Of a stretch of 64,000 nucleotides of DNA, positions 33,809-42,418 are shown piece by piece. The notes beneath the pieces were generated by a model, which saw only the letters and a list, made by a program, of their open reading frames with translations, was not told where the DNA came from and did no database searches. The DNA is from Microlunatus parietis (lineage in GTDB: Bacteria; Actinomycetota; Actinomycetes; Propionibacteriales; Propionibacteriaceae), in assembly GCF_013407955.1 (NCBI RefSeq), contig NZ_JACCBU010000001.1:5828001-5892000 (forward strand). The letters run 5' to 3'. Numbering within the stretch: position 1 is the stretch's first letter; each line of letters starts with the position of its first letter. Both the position numbers and the translations under genes were made by a program.

Positions 33809-34288
33809 ATGGCCGTTTCCGATGCAGATCTCGGGTATCTCGAGCGGTGTGTCGCCCTCGCTCGCACCGCGCTGGACGGGGGCGACGAGCCGTTCGGGTC
33901 CGTCCTCGTCGACCGCGACGACACCGTGCTCTTCGAGGGGCACAACGAGGTGCAGGGCGGCGATCAGACCCGGCACCCGGAGCTGGCGGCGGCCCAGTGG
34001 GCGGCCGCCAACCTCCACCCCGGGCAACGGGCCGCAGCGACGGTCTACACCTCCGGCGAGCACTGCCCGATGTGTGCCGCCGCGCACGCCTGGGTCGGCC
34101 TGGGCCGAATCGTCTACGCCGCATCGTCGGCCCAACTGACCCGCTGGCGAGCCGAGTGGGGCCTGCCGGCCGGACCGGTCGCGCCGCTCCCGGTCAACGC
34201 CGTCGCCCCGTACCTCGTGGTCGACGGCCCCGCGCCGCGCTTCGAGTCCGAGCTGAAAGAGCTCTACGCGCGCCGATTCCGGAGCTGA
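33809..34288 (+). CDS. cytidine/guanine deaminase-fold nucleoside deaminase
   Basis: 159 aa. Zinc ligands H56 in RHPELAAAQ (with E58 as proton shuttle) and C86, C89 in SGEHCPMCAAA. The usual proline before the first cysteine is histidine here. N-terminal ERCVALARTALDGGDEPFGS matches guanine/tRNA-adenosine deaminase relatives; length suggests a free-base or nucleoside deaminase. Separated by one base from the MFS exporter gene, so the two are one operon, possibly handling a nucleobase-like compound. Confidence 0.87.
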   Translation: MAVSDADLGYLERCVALARTALDGGDEPFGSVLVDRDDTVLFEGHNEVQGGDQTRHPELAAAQWAAANLHPGQRAAATVYTSGEHCPMCAAAHAWVGLGRIVYAASSAQLTRWRAEWGLPAGPVAPLPVNAVAPYLVVDGPAPRFESELKELYARRFRS

Positions 34289-34289
34289 C

Positions 34290-35495
34290 GTGTCCGCGGT
34301 GCCGCTGGGGCCGGTCTATGCCAGATTGTGGTCCGCCACGGCCCTGTCGAACCTCGGCGACGGGATCCGCGCCGCGGCCTTTCCGCTGCTCGCGGCGAGC
34401 CTGACCTCCAGTCCGGTCCTGGTGACCGGCGTCGCGGTCGCCGGGCAGCTGCCAGGTCTGCTGTTCGGCCTGCTGGCCGGAGTCGTCGCCGACCGGGTCA
34501 ATCGACGCGTCCTGGTCCTGGTGATGGACATCGTCCGCACCGCACTGCTCATTGGGCTCGTGGCCATGATCGCGACCGGCCACGCCACGATCTGGGCGGT
34601 CTACGTCGTGGTCTTCGCGTCCGGTCTGGCGTCGGTGTTGCGCGACACGTCGGCCGGCACGCTACTGCCGTCGATCGTCGGCAAAGATCAACTCGACCGG
34701 GCCAACGGCCGCATGGTCACGGCCGAGATCGCGGGCAACGAGTTCGTCGGGCCCCCGCTGGGTGCCTACCTGTTCGGCGTCGCGATCGCCCTGCCGTTCG
34801 CCGTCAACGGTGGAACGATGGCGATCGCCGCGGCCTTGGTGGCCTCGATTCCGGCCCTGGTGCAGTCAAGATCAACTGTCGGCGCCGGAACCCCGGTGTC
34901 GAACGTGATCATGGATCTGCGAACCGGGCTCGGTTGGCTGATCAAGCGACGCGAGGTGCTGGCCGTCCCTGCGACCAGTGTCGCCCTGGCGATGACCGAC
35001 AGCGCCTGGTTCACCCTGCTCGTGCTCTATCTCCGTGAGGTTGTCGGCCTGCCCGATCTCTGGTTCGGGATCATGTTGGCGGTCGGCGCCGTCGGCGGCC
35101 TGGCCGGGGGACTGGTCGCCGCCCGGATCGGGCGCGCCGTCGGGCTGCGATGGACCATCGTCGGCAGCCTGCTCGTCGCGGCGGCCGGGCAACTCGCCCT
35201 CGGAGTCACCAGCCGCGTGGCCGTCACCGCGATCGTGCTGGCCACCAGCAGCGCGGTCTTCGCCGTCTGGAATGTCGCGGCGCGTACGTTGATCCAGCGG
35301 CGGACACCCCTCGAGCTGTTGGGGCGCGTCAGCAGCATCAACGGAACCGTGATCACCGCAGCCTCGATCCTCGGTGCCCTGCTCGGCGGAGTCGTCGCCC
35401 AGCAGTTCGGTCTCCACCTGCCCTTCCTGCTGGGCGTTCCACTGCTCCTCGCGGCCGCCTCGATCGGCTGGTGGGCCCTGCGCCCACGCCTATGA
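34290..35495 (+). CDS. MFS exporter (MFS_3/EntS-like)
   Basis: 401 aa, GTG one base after the deaminase stop. Twelve predicted helices; helix 2-3 loop LLAGVVADRVNRRVLVLVMD is the MFS signature, and FASGLASVLRDTSAGTLLPS with DQLDRANGRMVTAEIAGNEF is typical of the MFS_3 drug/siderophore exporter group. Substrate unknown. Confidence 0.87.
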   Translation: MSAVPLGPVYARLWSATALSNLGDGIRAAAFPLLAASLTSSPVLVTGVAVAGQLPGLLFGLLAGVVADRVNRRVLVLVMDIVRTALLIGLVAMIATGHATIWAVYVVVFASGLASVLRDTSAGTLLPSIVGKDQLDRANGRMVTAEIAGNEFVGPPLGAYLFGVAIALPFAVNGGTMAIAAALVASIPALVQSRSTVGAGTPVSNVIMDLRTGLGWLIKRREVLAVPATSVALAMTDSAWFTLLVLYLREVVGLPDLWFGIMLAVGAVGGLAGGLVAARIGRAVGLRWTIVGSLLVAAAGQLALGVTSRVAVTAIVLATSSAVFAVWNVAARTLIQRRTPLELLGRVSSINGTVITAASILGALLGGVVAQQFGLHLPFLLGVPLLLAAASIGWWALRPRL

Positions 35496-35662
35496 CCTGT
35501 GACGTGGCGAGTATCAGTGCGTGCCGAGATTGTCGTCGCCGACCAGAGTGGGGAATGTCGAGCCGCGACATCGCGGCCGGAAGTACCCCGATGAGGGGGA
35601 AGGGCCGGTCGGCGATCGGAGTTGCTCTGGGGTCCATTTGGCGGCGGAGTGCGCCCGCCGGG

Positions 35663-36654
35663 TCAGCGGAGGGCGTTGCTCTCCTTGCGTGCGTCGAGCC
35701 GGAGCTTGATCAGGCTCGCGATCACGGCGACGGCCATCGCGCCGACGATCACGCCGAGCGAGACGAAGGTGCCGATCTCGGGGGCCCAGGCGACGTGCTG
35801 GCCGCCGTTGATGAAGGGCAGTTCGTTCTCGTGCAGGGCGTGGAAGAACAGCTTCACCCCGATGAAGCCGAGGATGGCGGCGATCCCGTACTTCAGGAAG
35901 ACGAGCTTCTCGACCAGATCGCCGAGCAGGAAGTACAGCTGCCGCAAGCCCATCAGGGCGAACACGTTGGCGGTGAAGACCAGGAACGGCTCGGTGGTGA
36001 TGCCGAAGATCGCCGGGATCGAGTCGACCGCGAAGACGAGGTCGGTGGTGCCGAGCGCGATCAGGACGATGATCACCGGCGTGAACATGCGGCGTCCCCG
36101 GACCGTGGTCTTGAGCCGGGCGCCGTCGTACTGGTCGGTGATCGGGATCCGCCGGCGCAGGATCCTGATCAAGGGGTTCTCGGACTCGTCGTCGTGCTTG
36201 GCGACCGCCTGGTTGATCGCCGTGTAGATCAGGAACAGGCCGAACACGTAGAAGATCCAGCTGAAGTTCGAGATGAGCGTGGCACCGAGCAGGATGAAGA
36301 CGCCGCGGAAGACGAGCGCCAGGATGATGCCGATCATCAGCAGTTCCTGCTGGTACGTCCTCGGCACCGCGAACCGCGCCATGATGATCAGGAACACGAA
36401 CAGGTTGTCGATCGAGAGGCTGTACTCGGTCAGCCAGCCGGCGACGAACTGGCCGGCGTGCTCGGCGTCCCCGAGCAGCAGCAGGGCGCCGGCGAAGACC
36501 AGCGCGAGGAGGACGTAGAAGCCGATCCACAGCGCCGACTCCCGGGTGGACGGGATGTGCGGGCGCCGGAACGCCAGCACGATGTCGAAGTGAGGATCAG
36601 CGCCAGGACGACGTAGGTGCCGATCTCGAACCAGAGCGGGATGGTGAGCTCCAC
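35663..36654 (-). pseudogene. TerC/Alx family membrane protein, frameshifted
   Basis: GTG at 36654 with SD GAAAGG reads MELTIPLWFEIGTYVVLALI then L, and the expected continuation FDIVLAFRRPHIPSTRESAL is one frame away, shifting near 36590 (one base missing or equivalent). From there the protein is intact: SLSIDNLFVFLIIMARF, DLVFAVDSIPAIFGIT, FTANVFALMGLRQLYFLL. TerC/Alx proteins export manganese. Either a recent mutation or a sequencing error; all later parts are well conserved, favouring a recent or artefactual event. Confidence 0.8.
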
Positions 36655-36659
36655 AGGAA

Positions 36660-36687
36660 CCTTTCGGGTGGACGGTACGGACCCGAA
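36660..36687 (-). promoter_or_regulatory. ribosome-site-sequestering hairpin of terC leader
   Basis: TTCGGGT (36687-36681) and ACCCGAA (36669-36663) pair exactly, and the second arm overlaps the GAAAGG ribosome site (36665-36660). It is a plausible translational expression platform for the riboswitch. Confidence 0.55.
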
Positions 36688-36806
36688 CGTCTCTCCCGCG
36701 CGGCCCCCGCCCGGATGTCTCCGGCGGGCCCGCGGTCGCGACCGGGGTTGCGGCGGCGGAACCCGTCATGACGATCGCGACGAAACTGGGATACTCCCCT
36801 TCAGGA
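36676..36806 (-). ncRNA. yybP-ykoY-like manganese riboswitch
   Basis: The transcript begins after TAGACT and carries GAAGGGGAGTATCCC at its 5' end, then CGTCATGACGGG helices, and GGGAGAGACGTTCGG at the 3' end. These are the two conserved internal-loop strands of the yybP-ykoY fold, and the downstream gene is TerC, its classic partner. Recognised by motif, not by a covariance search. Confidence 0.75.
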
Positions 36807-36811
36807 GGCAC

Positions 36812-36817
36812 AGTCTA
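36812..36817 (-). promoter_or_regulatory. -10 box for the terC riboswitch
   Basis: Minus-strand TAGACT places the start near 36805, six to ten bases before the conserved riboswitch 5' strand. Confidence 0.55.
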
Positions 36818-36940
36818 GGGTGTGTCGACGGGCCGGTCGCACCGCGACTCGGCGATTACCGGAATTGCGGACAGAGCAGGTAAGGTGTCTGGTCGGTCAC
36901 AGCTCTGCCTGGGGCCGTCTGAGTTGGGAAGGAATTCTGC

Positions 36941-37513
36941 ATGGATTCGGCGCAACACGGGCTGGATCCGCGGTCCGAACTAGTGCTGGACACCCACGAG
37001 CTGGGACGCCGGCCGGGGGCGAGCCGCCACGTGCAGACGACCGTCCCGGCCCCGACGGGTCTTGGCCTTGCCGTGATCGGAGTGCCACCCGAGTCTGAGG
37101 TCGAGCTGGACGTACGTCTGGAATCGGTCGTCGAAGGAGTGCTGGTCACCGGAACCGCGGTGGTCCAGCTGCACGGGGAGTGCGTTCGGTGCCTGGGCGA
37201 GGTCAGTCGAGACCTGACCGTCGATCTCCAGGAGCTGTACGTGTATCCCGGCAGCGACGCGGAGGCCGACGAAGCCAGCCGGCTTCAGGGCGACCTGCTC
37301 GACCTGGAGCCGATTCTCCGGGACCAGGTGGTGCTCGACCTGCCGTACCGGCCGCTGTGCCGAGACGACTGCGAGGGGTTGTGCGCCACCTGTGGCGCCA
37401 ACCTCAACGACGACCCGGACCACGGGCACGAAGCGCCCGTGGACCCCAGGTGGGCAGCGATCGCAGGGCTCGCACTCGAGTCGGACGAGCAGGAGCAGAG
37501 CAAGGACAACTGA
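36941..37513 (+). CDS. YceD/DUF177 family protein
   Basis: 190 aa, ATG 36941 with GGAAGGAATT upstream. Core: VLVTGTAVVQLHGECVRCLG, VDLQELYVYPGSDAEADE, and the C-terminal CRDDCEGLCATCG cysteine cluster. DUF177 is nearly always followed by rpmF, as here, and affects 23S rRNA in plants and bacteria. Cluster with rpmF, rnc and mutM. Confidence 0.93.
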   Translation: MDSAQHGLDPRSELVLDTHELGRRPGASRHVQTTVPAPTGLGLAVIGVPPESEVELDVRLESVVEGVLVTGTAVVQLHGECVRCLGEVSRDLTVDLQELYVYPGSDAEADEASRLQGDLLDLEPILRDQVVLDLPYRPLCRDDCEGLCATCGANLNDDPDHGHEAPVDPRWAAIAGLALESDEQEQSKDN

Positions 37514-37550
37514 CCCGGAAGCGTCCGGGCCAAGGGCAAGGAGAAGATTC

Positions 37551-37742
37551 GTGGCCGTTCCGAAGCGGAGAATGTCCCGCAGCAACACCCGGCACCGCCG
37601 GTCCCAGTGGAAGGCCAAGCTGCCGACCCTGGTGACCTGTGCGAACCCGGCCTGCCGCGAGAAGCACCTGCCGCACGTGGCCTGCCCGGCCTGCGGTCAG
37701 TACGGACCGCGTTCGGCCCGTCGTCAGGTGCTCGCGTCCTGA
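37551..37742 (+). CDS. rpmF: 50S ribosomal protein L32
   Basis: 63 aa from GTG 37551 behind AAGGAGAAGATTC. MAVPKRRMSRSNTRHRRSQW, then two cysteine pairs in TCANPACREK and ACPACGQYG, giving the zinc-binding form. Full length. Its stop overlaps the probable start region of rnc. Confidence 0.95.
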   Translation: MAVPKRRMSRSNTRHRRSQWKAKLPTLVTCANPACREKHLPHVACPACGQYGPRSARRQVLAS

Positions 37743-38512
37743 CCGAGTCAGCGGCGGCCCCCGACCAACGACCTGTCCGGGAGCTTCTTGACCAGCTCGG
37801 GATGCCGGTGCATCCCGAGTTGCTCGACCTTGCCCTCACCCACCGCTCGTACGCGTACGAGAAGGGCGGGCTGCCGACCAACGAGCGGCTGGAGTTCCTC
37901 GGCGACGCCGTGCTCAGCCTGGTCGTCACCGAGCATCTCTACCTGACCCACCCGGAACAGTCCGAGGGTCAGCTGGCGAAGCTGCGCTCGGCGGTCGTCC
38001 GGGCCACGACGCTGGCCGAGATCGCCCGCGAACTCGACCTCGGCTCGGCCGTCTACCTGGGCCGCGGCGAGGAGTCGACCGGCGGCCGGGACAAGTCCTC
38101 CATCCTGGCCGACACGATGGAGGCCGTGATCGGCGCCGTCTTCCTGGGCCATGGCATCGAGGCCGCGGCGCGGTTCATCCACCACCTGTTCGACGACCTG
38201 ATGGCCGAGGCGGCGACCCGCGGTGCCGGGCTGGACTGGAAGACCAGCCTGCAGGAGATCGCGTCGCTGTCGAACCTCGGCGTGCCCAGCTACGAGATCA
38301 GCGAGTCCGGGCCGGACCACGCGAAGTCGTTCGAGGCCCGGGTGGTGCTCGGCGAGGAGCGGTTCGGGCCTGGCGCCGGCCGGAACAAGAAGGAGGCCGA
38401 GCAGAACGCGGCCTCGGTCGCGTTCGAGGCCGTCACCTCCCGGCTGAAACTGACCCAGGCCGAGTCGGCGCCGTCGACCGACGGGGTCGGCGGGGTCGTC
38501 GCCGCCGACTGA
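37739..38512 (+). CDS. rnc: ribonuclease III
   Basis: 257 aa if started at CTG 37739 (overlapping the rpmF stop), 236 aa from ATG 37802. The ATG would remove the family's first helix (VRELLDQLG), and no ATG, GTG or TTG lies between it and a GTG at 37607 inside rpmF. I therefore infer the CTG but with doubt. Signature NERLEFLGDAVLSLVVTEHL, DKSSILADTMEAVIGAVFL, and C-terminal dsRBD ending GRNKKEAEQNAASVAFEAV. It processes rRNA precursors and double-stranded RNA. Confidence 0.92.
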   Translation: MTESAAAPDQRPVRELLDQLGMPVHPELLDLALTHRSYAYEKGGLPTNERLEFLGDAVLSLVVTEHLYLTHPEQSEGQLAKLRSAVVRATTLAEIARELDLGSAVYLGRGEESTGGRDKSSILADTMEAVIGAVFLGHGIEAAARFIHHLFDDLMAEAATRGAGLDWKTSLQEIASLSNLGVPSYEISESGPDHAKSFEARVVLGEERFGPGAGRNKKEAEQNAASVAFEAVTSRLKLTQAESAPSTDGVGGVVAAD

Positions 38513-38536
38513 GTCCGGCGCCAGGCTCCACGTCCG

Positions 38537-39397
38537 ATGCCCGAGCTTCCCGAGGTCGAGGTCGTCCGGCGCGGCCTGTCCACCGCCGTACGAGGTCGTA
38601 CGATCACGCGGGTCGACGTGCTGCACGACCGGCCGGTCCGTCGGCATCTGGCCGGCCCGGCCGACTTCGCCGCCCAACTGACCGGTCGCCGGTTCGCCGA
38701 GCCGCGCCGACGCGGCAAGTATCTGTGGTTGCCGTTCGAGGACGGCGACGCGCTGCTGGCCCATCTCGGGATGAGTGGCCAGTTCCGCTCCGACGAGGCG
38801 ACGCTGCCGGACCCGCCGAACACCAGGATCAGGTTCGTCTTCGCCGACGGCGGGCCGGAGCTGCGGTTCGTCGACCAGCGGATGTTCGGCGGCCTCAGCC
38901 TGTCGCCGGACGGCGCCGAGCTGCCGGCCGAGGTGGCGCACATCGCGCGGGACCCGTTCGATCCCGAATTCGATCTTGATCAGACCGTGGCCCGGCTGCG
39001 CCGCAAGCGCAGCGGGGTGAAGCGGGCGCTGCTCGATCAGGAGTTGATCTCCGGCATCGGCAACATCTATGCCGACGAAGCGCTCTGGCGGAGCCGGCTG
39101 CACTACGCCAAGCCCGCCGACCGGCTGACCCGGAAGGCAGCGGTCGGCGTGATCATGGAGGCGACCGCGGTGATGCGGGAGGCCCTCGGCGAGGGCGGCA
39201 CGTCCTTCGATTCCCTGTACGTCAACGTGAACGGCAGCAGCGGCTACTTCGAGCGGGCGCTCGCCGTGTACGGACGCGAGGGCCTGCCCTGCCTGCGCTG
39301 CGGGCGACCGATCAAGCGAGAGCCGTTCATGAACCGCTCCTCGTTCCGCTGCCCGCGCTGCCAGCCGGCGCCGCGGATGATCATCAGGGCGTCCTGA
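38537..39397 (+). CDS. mutM: formamidopyrimidine-DNA glycosylase
   Basis: 286 aa. P2 and E3 of MPELPEVEVVRRGL are the catalytic N-terminus, K61 in RRGKYLW the beta-elimination lysine. ISGIGNIYADEALWRSRLHY is the H2TH motif, and C-x2-C ... C-x2-C (CLRCGRPIKREPFMNRSSF then RCPRC) the zinc finger. It excises 8-oxoguanine. It is normally followed within a gene or two by smc; here smc is 18.7 kb away. Confidence 0.97.
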   Translation: MPELPEVEVVRRGLSTAVRGRTITRVDVLHDRPVRRHLAGPADFAAQLTGRRFAEPRRRGKYLWLPFEDGDALLAHLGMSGQFRSDEATLPDPPNTRIRFVFADGGPELRFVDQRMFGGLSLSPDGAELPAEVAHIARDPFDPEFDLDQTVARLRRKRSGVKRALLDQELISGIGNIYADEALWRSRLHYAKPADRLTRKAAVGVIMEATAVMREALGEGGTSFDSLYVNVNGSSGYFERALAVYGREGLPCLRCGRPIKREPFMNRSSFRCPRCQPAPRMIIRAS

Positions 39398-39398
39398 C

Positions 39399-40832
39399 TC
39401 AGGTCCGGCGGCCGATCAGCATCGGCGGCTGTCCGTTCGTGCTGATCAGCACCTGCCCCGGCCCGGTGGTCAGGACATCGTCGCGGGACAGCCACGATCC
39501 GCCGTGCGGCAGCCGGATCCGACCGGTCTCAGCACCGCTGGCGAAGTCGAAGATGATCACCTGCCGGTTGGGACGAACCTCGCCCAGCCGTGGTTCGGCC
39601 GTGCCTTCGACGATCGCCGCGCCGGCTTCGACGAGGACCCCGGCCGGGGCCCCGTCGTTCAGTTCGATCGGCAGTTCTCGCACCGTCCGGTGAGCCAGGC
39701 TGGGACCCCAGTCGTTGAACTCCAGCGTTCTGCCGCTCAGCTGCGCCCAGCCGTAGCGTCCGACGGCGGTGTCGCCGGGATCTCCGTCGACGGTCGCGCT
39801 GTCGAACTGGGTCGGTTCCTCGGGGGGTTCGGTGGGTGCGATCCCGATGCCGGGCTCCGCACTGTCGACCGCCAGCACCCCGTCTCCCAGGTCGCGGACG
39901 GCTTGGAAGTCGCAGGCCGTGCTGCGGTCGATCTGCTGCCGGCCGATGCGGATGTCGCAGAGGCCTCCGTTCTCGTCCACGTCGATCGCCACGATCGCGG
40001 TATCGGTCGCCAGGGCGAGCTCTGCGTCGACGGTCTCGATCACGCGACCGCCGGCCGGATCGAGGACCTGCCAGTGAGCGTGCTTCCGCACCAGCACGTG
40101 CTCGGGCAGGCGCCGCGATCGATGATCGAGCAACCGTTGTGGATTCTCCGCCTGCCAGACCTTACTGCCGGTGAGGTCGTAGCCCACGGCGCAGCTCGAG
40201 ACCTCGTTGCAGGTCTGGTGCAGCACCGTGACATCCCCGGACGCGGCCAGCGGCATGGCCCCGGCGACCTCGGTCGGCCAGAGCGGCCGGCCGGTGGCGT
40301 CGTACAGTTGGGACCTCTCGTCGTCCGAGACCAGGACGTGGTCACCCGCGATCGTCAATCGGTCACCGCCACGCAGCGCCACCTCGCCGAGGAACCGGCC
40401 GTCGGCCAGCGCGAGGAAGACGGCGCGCTCGGTGTTCTTGAGAACGGCAGCTTCGCCGATCACCCCGACCGGCCGCAGACCGTCGCCGGTGACCGCCGGG
40501 TCGGCCTGCCAGATGACCCCGGTCCCGCCGTACTCGACCTGGCGAAGCCTCAGCGGTACGGCGACCGCGGCGACGATCCCGGCCAGCACGCCCAGCACCG
40601 TGACCGCGGTGACCCCGCGGACGAAGGCCGGACGGGCCGGATCGGCGACCACGGTCCGGACCATGATCACGATCAGCACGCCGGCCGCGATCAGCCAGCC
40701 CACCATCGGGATCACGTCCTGGTCGAGAAAGCACCAGACGGCGATCCCGATCGTCCCGGCGAGCAGGGCTCCGGCGACGGCGACGCCGCCGACGGTGGCC
40801 CGGTCGAACGTGATGGTGCTGTGCGGCGGCAT
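39399..40832 (-). CDS. membrane-anchored PQQ-like beta-propeller protein
   Basis: 477 aa from ATG 40832. Three or four N-terminal helices (about 12-105: VAVAGALLAGTIGIAVWCFL, VGWLIAAGVLIVIMVRTVV, VTAVTVLGVLAGIVAAVAV) followed by an extracytoplasmic domain with repeated blade-like strands (VFLALADGRFLGEV, LTIAGDHVLVSDDERSQLYD, TGSKVWQAEN, HWQVLDPAGGRVIETV, VIIFDFASGAETGRI). No known family recognised beyond PQQ-like propeller. Convergent with mutM, one base apart. TACGGT eight bases before the start may be the -10. Confidence 0.65.
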   Translation of the reverse strand: MPPHSTITFDRATVGGVAVAGALLAGTIGIAVWCFLDQDVIPMVGWLIAAGVLIVIMVRTVVADPARPAFVRGVTAVTVLGVLAGIVAAVAVPLRLRQVEYGGTGVIWQADPAVTGDGLRPVGVIGEAAVLKNTERAVFLALADGRFLGEVALRGGDRLTIAGDHVLVSDDERSQLYDATGRPLWPTEVAGAMPLAASGDVTVLHQTCNEVSSCAVGYDLTGSKVWQAENPQRLLDHRSRRLPEHVLVRKHAHWQVLDPAGGRVIETVDAELALATDTAIVAIDVDENGGLCDIRIGRQQIDRSTACDFQAVRDLGDGVLAVDSAEPGIGIAPTEPPEEPTQFDSATVDGDPGDTAVGRYGWAQLSGRTLEFNDWGPSLAHRTVRELPIELNDGAPAGVLVEAGAAIVEGTAEPRLGEVRPNRQVIIFDFASGAETGRIRLPHGGSWLSRDDVLTTGPGQVLISTNGQPPMLIGRRT

Positions 40833-40908
40833 GGGCAACGACCGTAGCGAGGGACGGCGCAGTGCGGTCAGCGACGGCGGCTCAGGATCCTGATGGGCCC
40901 ATGCAGGA

Positions 40909-42282
40909 TCAGGTATCCGCCCTGATCAGGTCCGTGGGGGCGACCTCGCGGCGGTGGATGATCACGTCGAACCAGTCGGCGAGCGTGCCGCCGCTGCCCT
41001 CGGAGTCGTAGCCCTCGTCCGGGTAGCCGCGGGCCAGGAACGGGGCGGCGAGCCATTCCCGGACCTCGTTCGGGACCCGGCCGCTCAGGTCGAGCACGGA
41101 CTGATCATGATCAAGACCGGTGAACGTGTGCTCGTACCAGTCCGGCTTCGGCACCGGCACGTCGACGACTGCGCCGGTCTCGGTCCGGTACGTGCCGTGG
41201 TGGAACCCGAAGCCGATCACCCGATAGCGCTCGCCGTACCAGCCGGCGAGGTGGGAACCGACCGGAGCGAACGTCACCGGATAGCCACCGGTGATGGACA
41301 CCCTCGCGGCCCGGGAGGTGTGCGAGGTCGCGGCCCAGTAGACCGCCTTGGTCCGGGTCAGGTCGTGCCACCAGCGGATCGTCCCGGCCGCGCCGGCGTC
41401 ACGGAAGCTCGGGATCTCCGGCGGCGGGAAACTGTAGTGCAGGTAGAACTTCTGGATCTGACGGGCCGCCTGGCCGGCCAGCTCGCGCCGAAGATCACCG
41501 GGGCGGCAGGGCAGGGCGTCGACGATCTCGCGCAGCCGGGCGGCCCGGGTCAGGAACGGCTCCTTGTCCTGGACCTTCAGGAAGTACCAACGGGCGTACC
41601 CGCCGATCGAGTTGCAGTCGGGGTCGTCGGTCTTGCTGCAGTCGGGGATCAGGTACTTGATCAACTCGGCGACCTCGGCCCGGTGCTCGGGCGCGACCTT
41701 CGCCAGGTAGGCCTTCAGCTCGGTGTAGACGAACGGCAGCGTCGCGTAATGCTCGGCGCCGACGAACCGTACCTGATCATTCCGCTGCCGGAGGTTGTGC
41801 CGGCGCAGCCACCGCAGCAGGTCGACGACCTGCTGGTTCCGCCAGGCCGGGCTCATCTGGTTGACCAGGGCGATCAGGTCGCCGGCGCCGGTGCTCAGGT
41901 GACGGTCGATCAACAGGCAGAGCGACCAGTCCTCCTCCCAGAACAGGGTACGGAAGCCCTGCCGCTCGACCAGTTGCCGCAGCACCCGGTGCTTCAGTGT
42001 GGTGACCTCGGCGAAATTGTGGCCGTGCTCGCCGAGCCCGACCAGGGTCGCGCCACGGGTCAGCCGGGGCAGCAGGCGAAGGTCATCCAGCGGCGCCGAA
42101 GGGTCGACGGTGCGCAACGAGACCGCCTGGTCCCGGATCCACCGTTGCACCGGGTCGCCGACCGTCCGTGGTTCGGCGAACGCGGCGCCCGGCACCGCGG
42201 CGGCGATCGTCGCGCCCGCCCCCGCGGCGAGCAGGCTGCGTCGGCTGATCTTGGTCCGGTCCGTGCTCTTGTTGATGATCAT
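40909..42282 (-). CDS. Tat-exported erythromycin esterase family protein
   Basis: 457 aa from ATG 42282 behind GGGGGAG. Tat signal SRRSLLAAGAGATIAAAVPG with an AFA-EPR cleavage region. Catalytic-type motif GLGEHGHNFAEVTTLKHRVL, then RTLFWEEDWSLCLLIDRHLS, RFVGAEHYATLPFVYTELKA and a C-terminal VYWAATSHTS histidine. Ere-type esterases hydrolyse macrolide lactones; most environmental homologues have unknown substrates. Secretion suggests an extracellular ester substrate. Confidence 0.8.
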   Translation of the reverse strand: MIINKSTDRTKISRRSLLAAGAGATIAAAVPGAAFAEPRTVGDPVQRWIRDQAVSLRTVDPSAPLDDLRLLPRLTRGATLVGLGEHGHNFAEVTTLKHRVLRQLVERQGFRTLFWEEDWSLCLLIDRHLSTGAGDLIALVNQMSPAWRNQQVVDLLRWLRRHNLRQRNDQVRFVGAEHYATLPFVYTELKAYLAKVAPEHRAEVAELIKYLIPDCSKTDDPDCNSIGGYARWYFLKVQDKEPFLTRAARLREIVDALPCRPGDLRRELAGQAARQIQKFYLHYSFPPPEIPSFRDAGAAGTIRWWHDLTRTKAVYWAATSHTSRAARVSITGGYPVTFAPVGSHLAGWYGERYRVIGFGFHHGTYRTETGAVVDVPVPKPDWYEHTFTGLDHDQSVLDLSGRVPNEVREWLAAPFLARGYPDEGYDSEGSGGTLADWFDVIIHRREVAPTDLIRADT

Positions 42283-42418
42283 GGTCGGTGGCTCCCCCTC
42301 GGTGATGGCGACAAGGGCCATCCTGGTCCGTCACCGGCTCCGGCACATCGGTGCCGGAGCCGATTCCGGCTACGTCACGCTACGTAGCCGCGGCGGACAC
42401 CGACCGTGACAAGGATCA

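Noticed and set aside
36580..36600. Programmed frameshift in terC
   Set aside because: No slippery heptamer or downstream pseudoknot is apparent at CTCACTTCG; mutation or sequence error is simpler.
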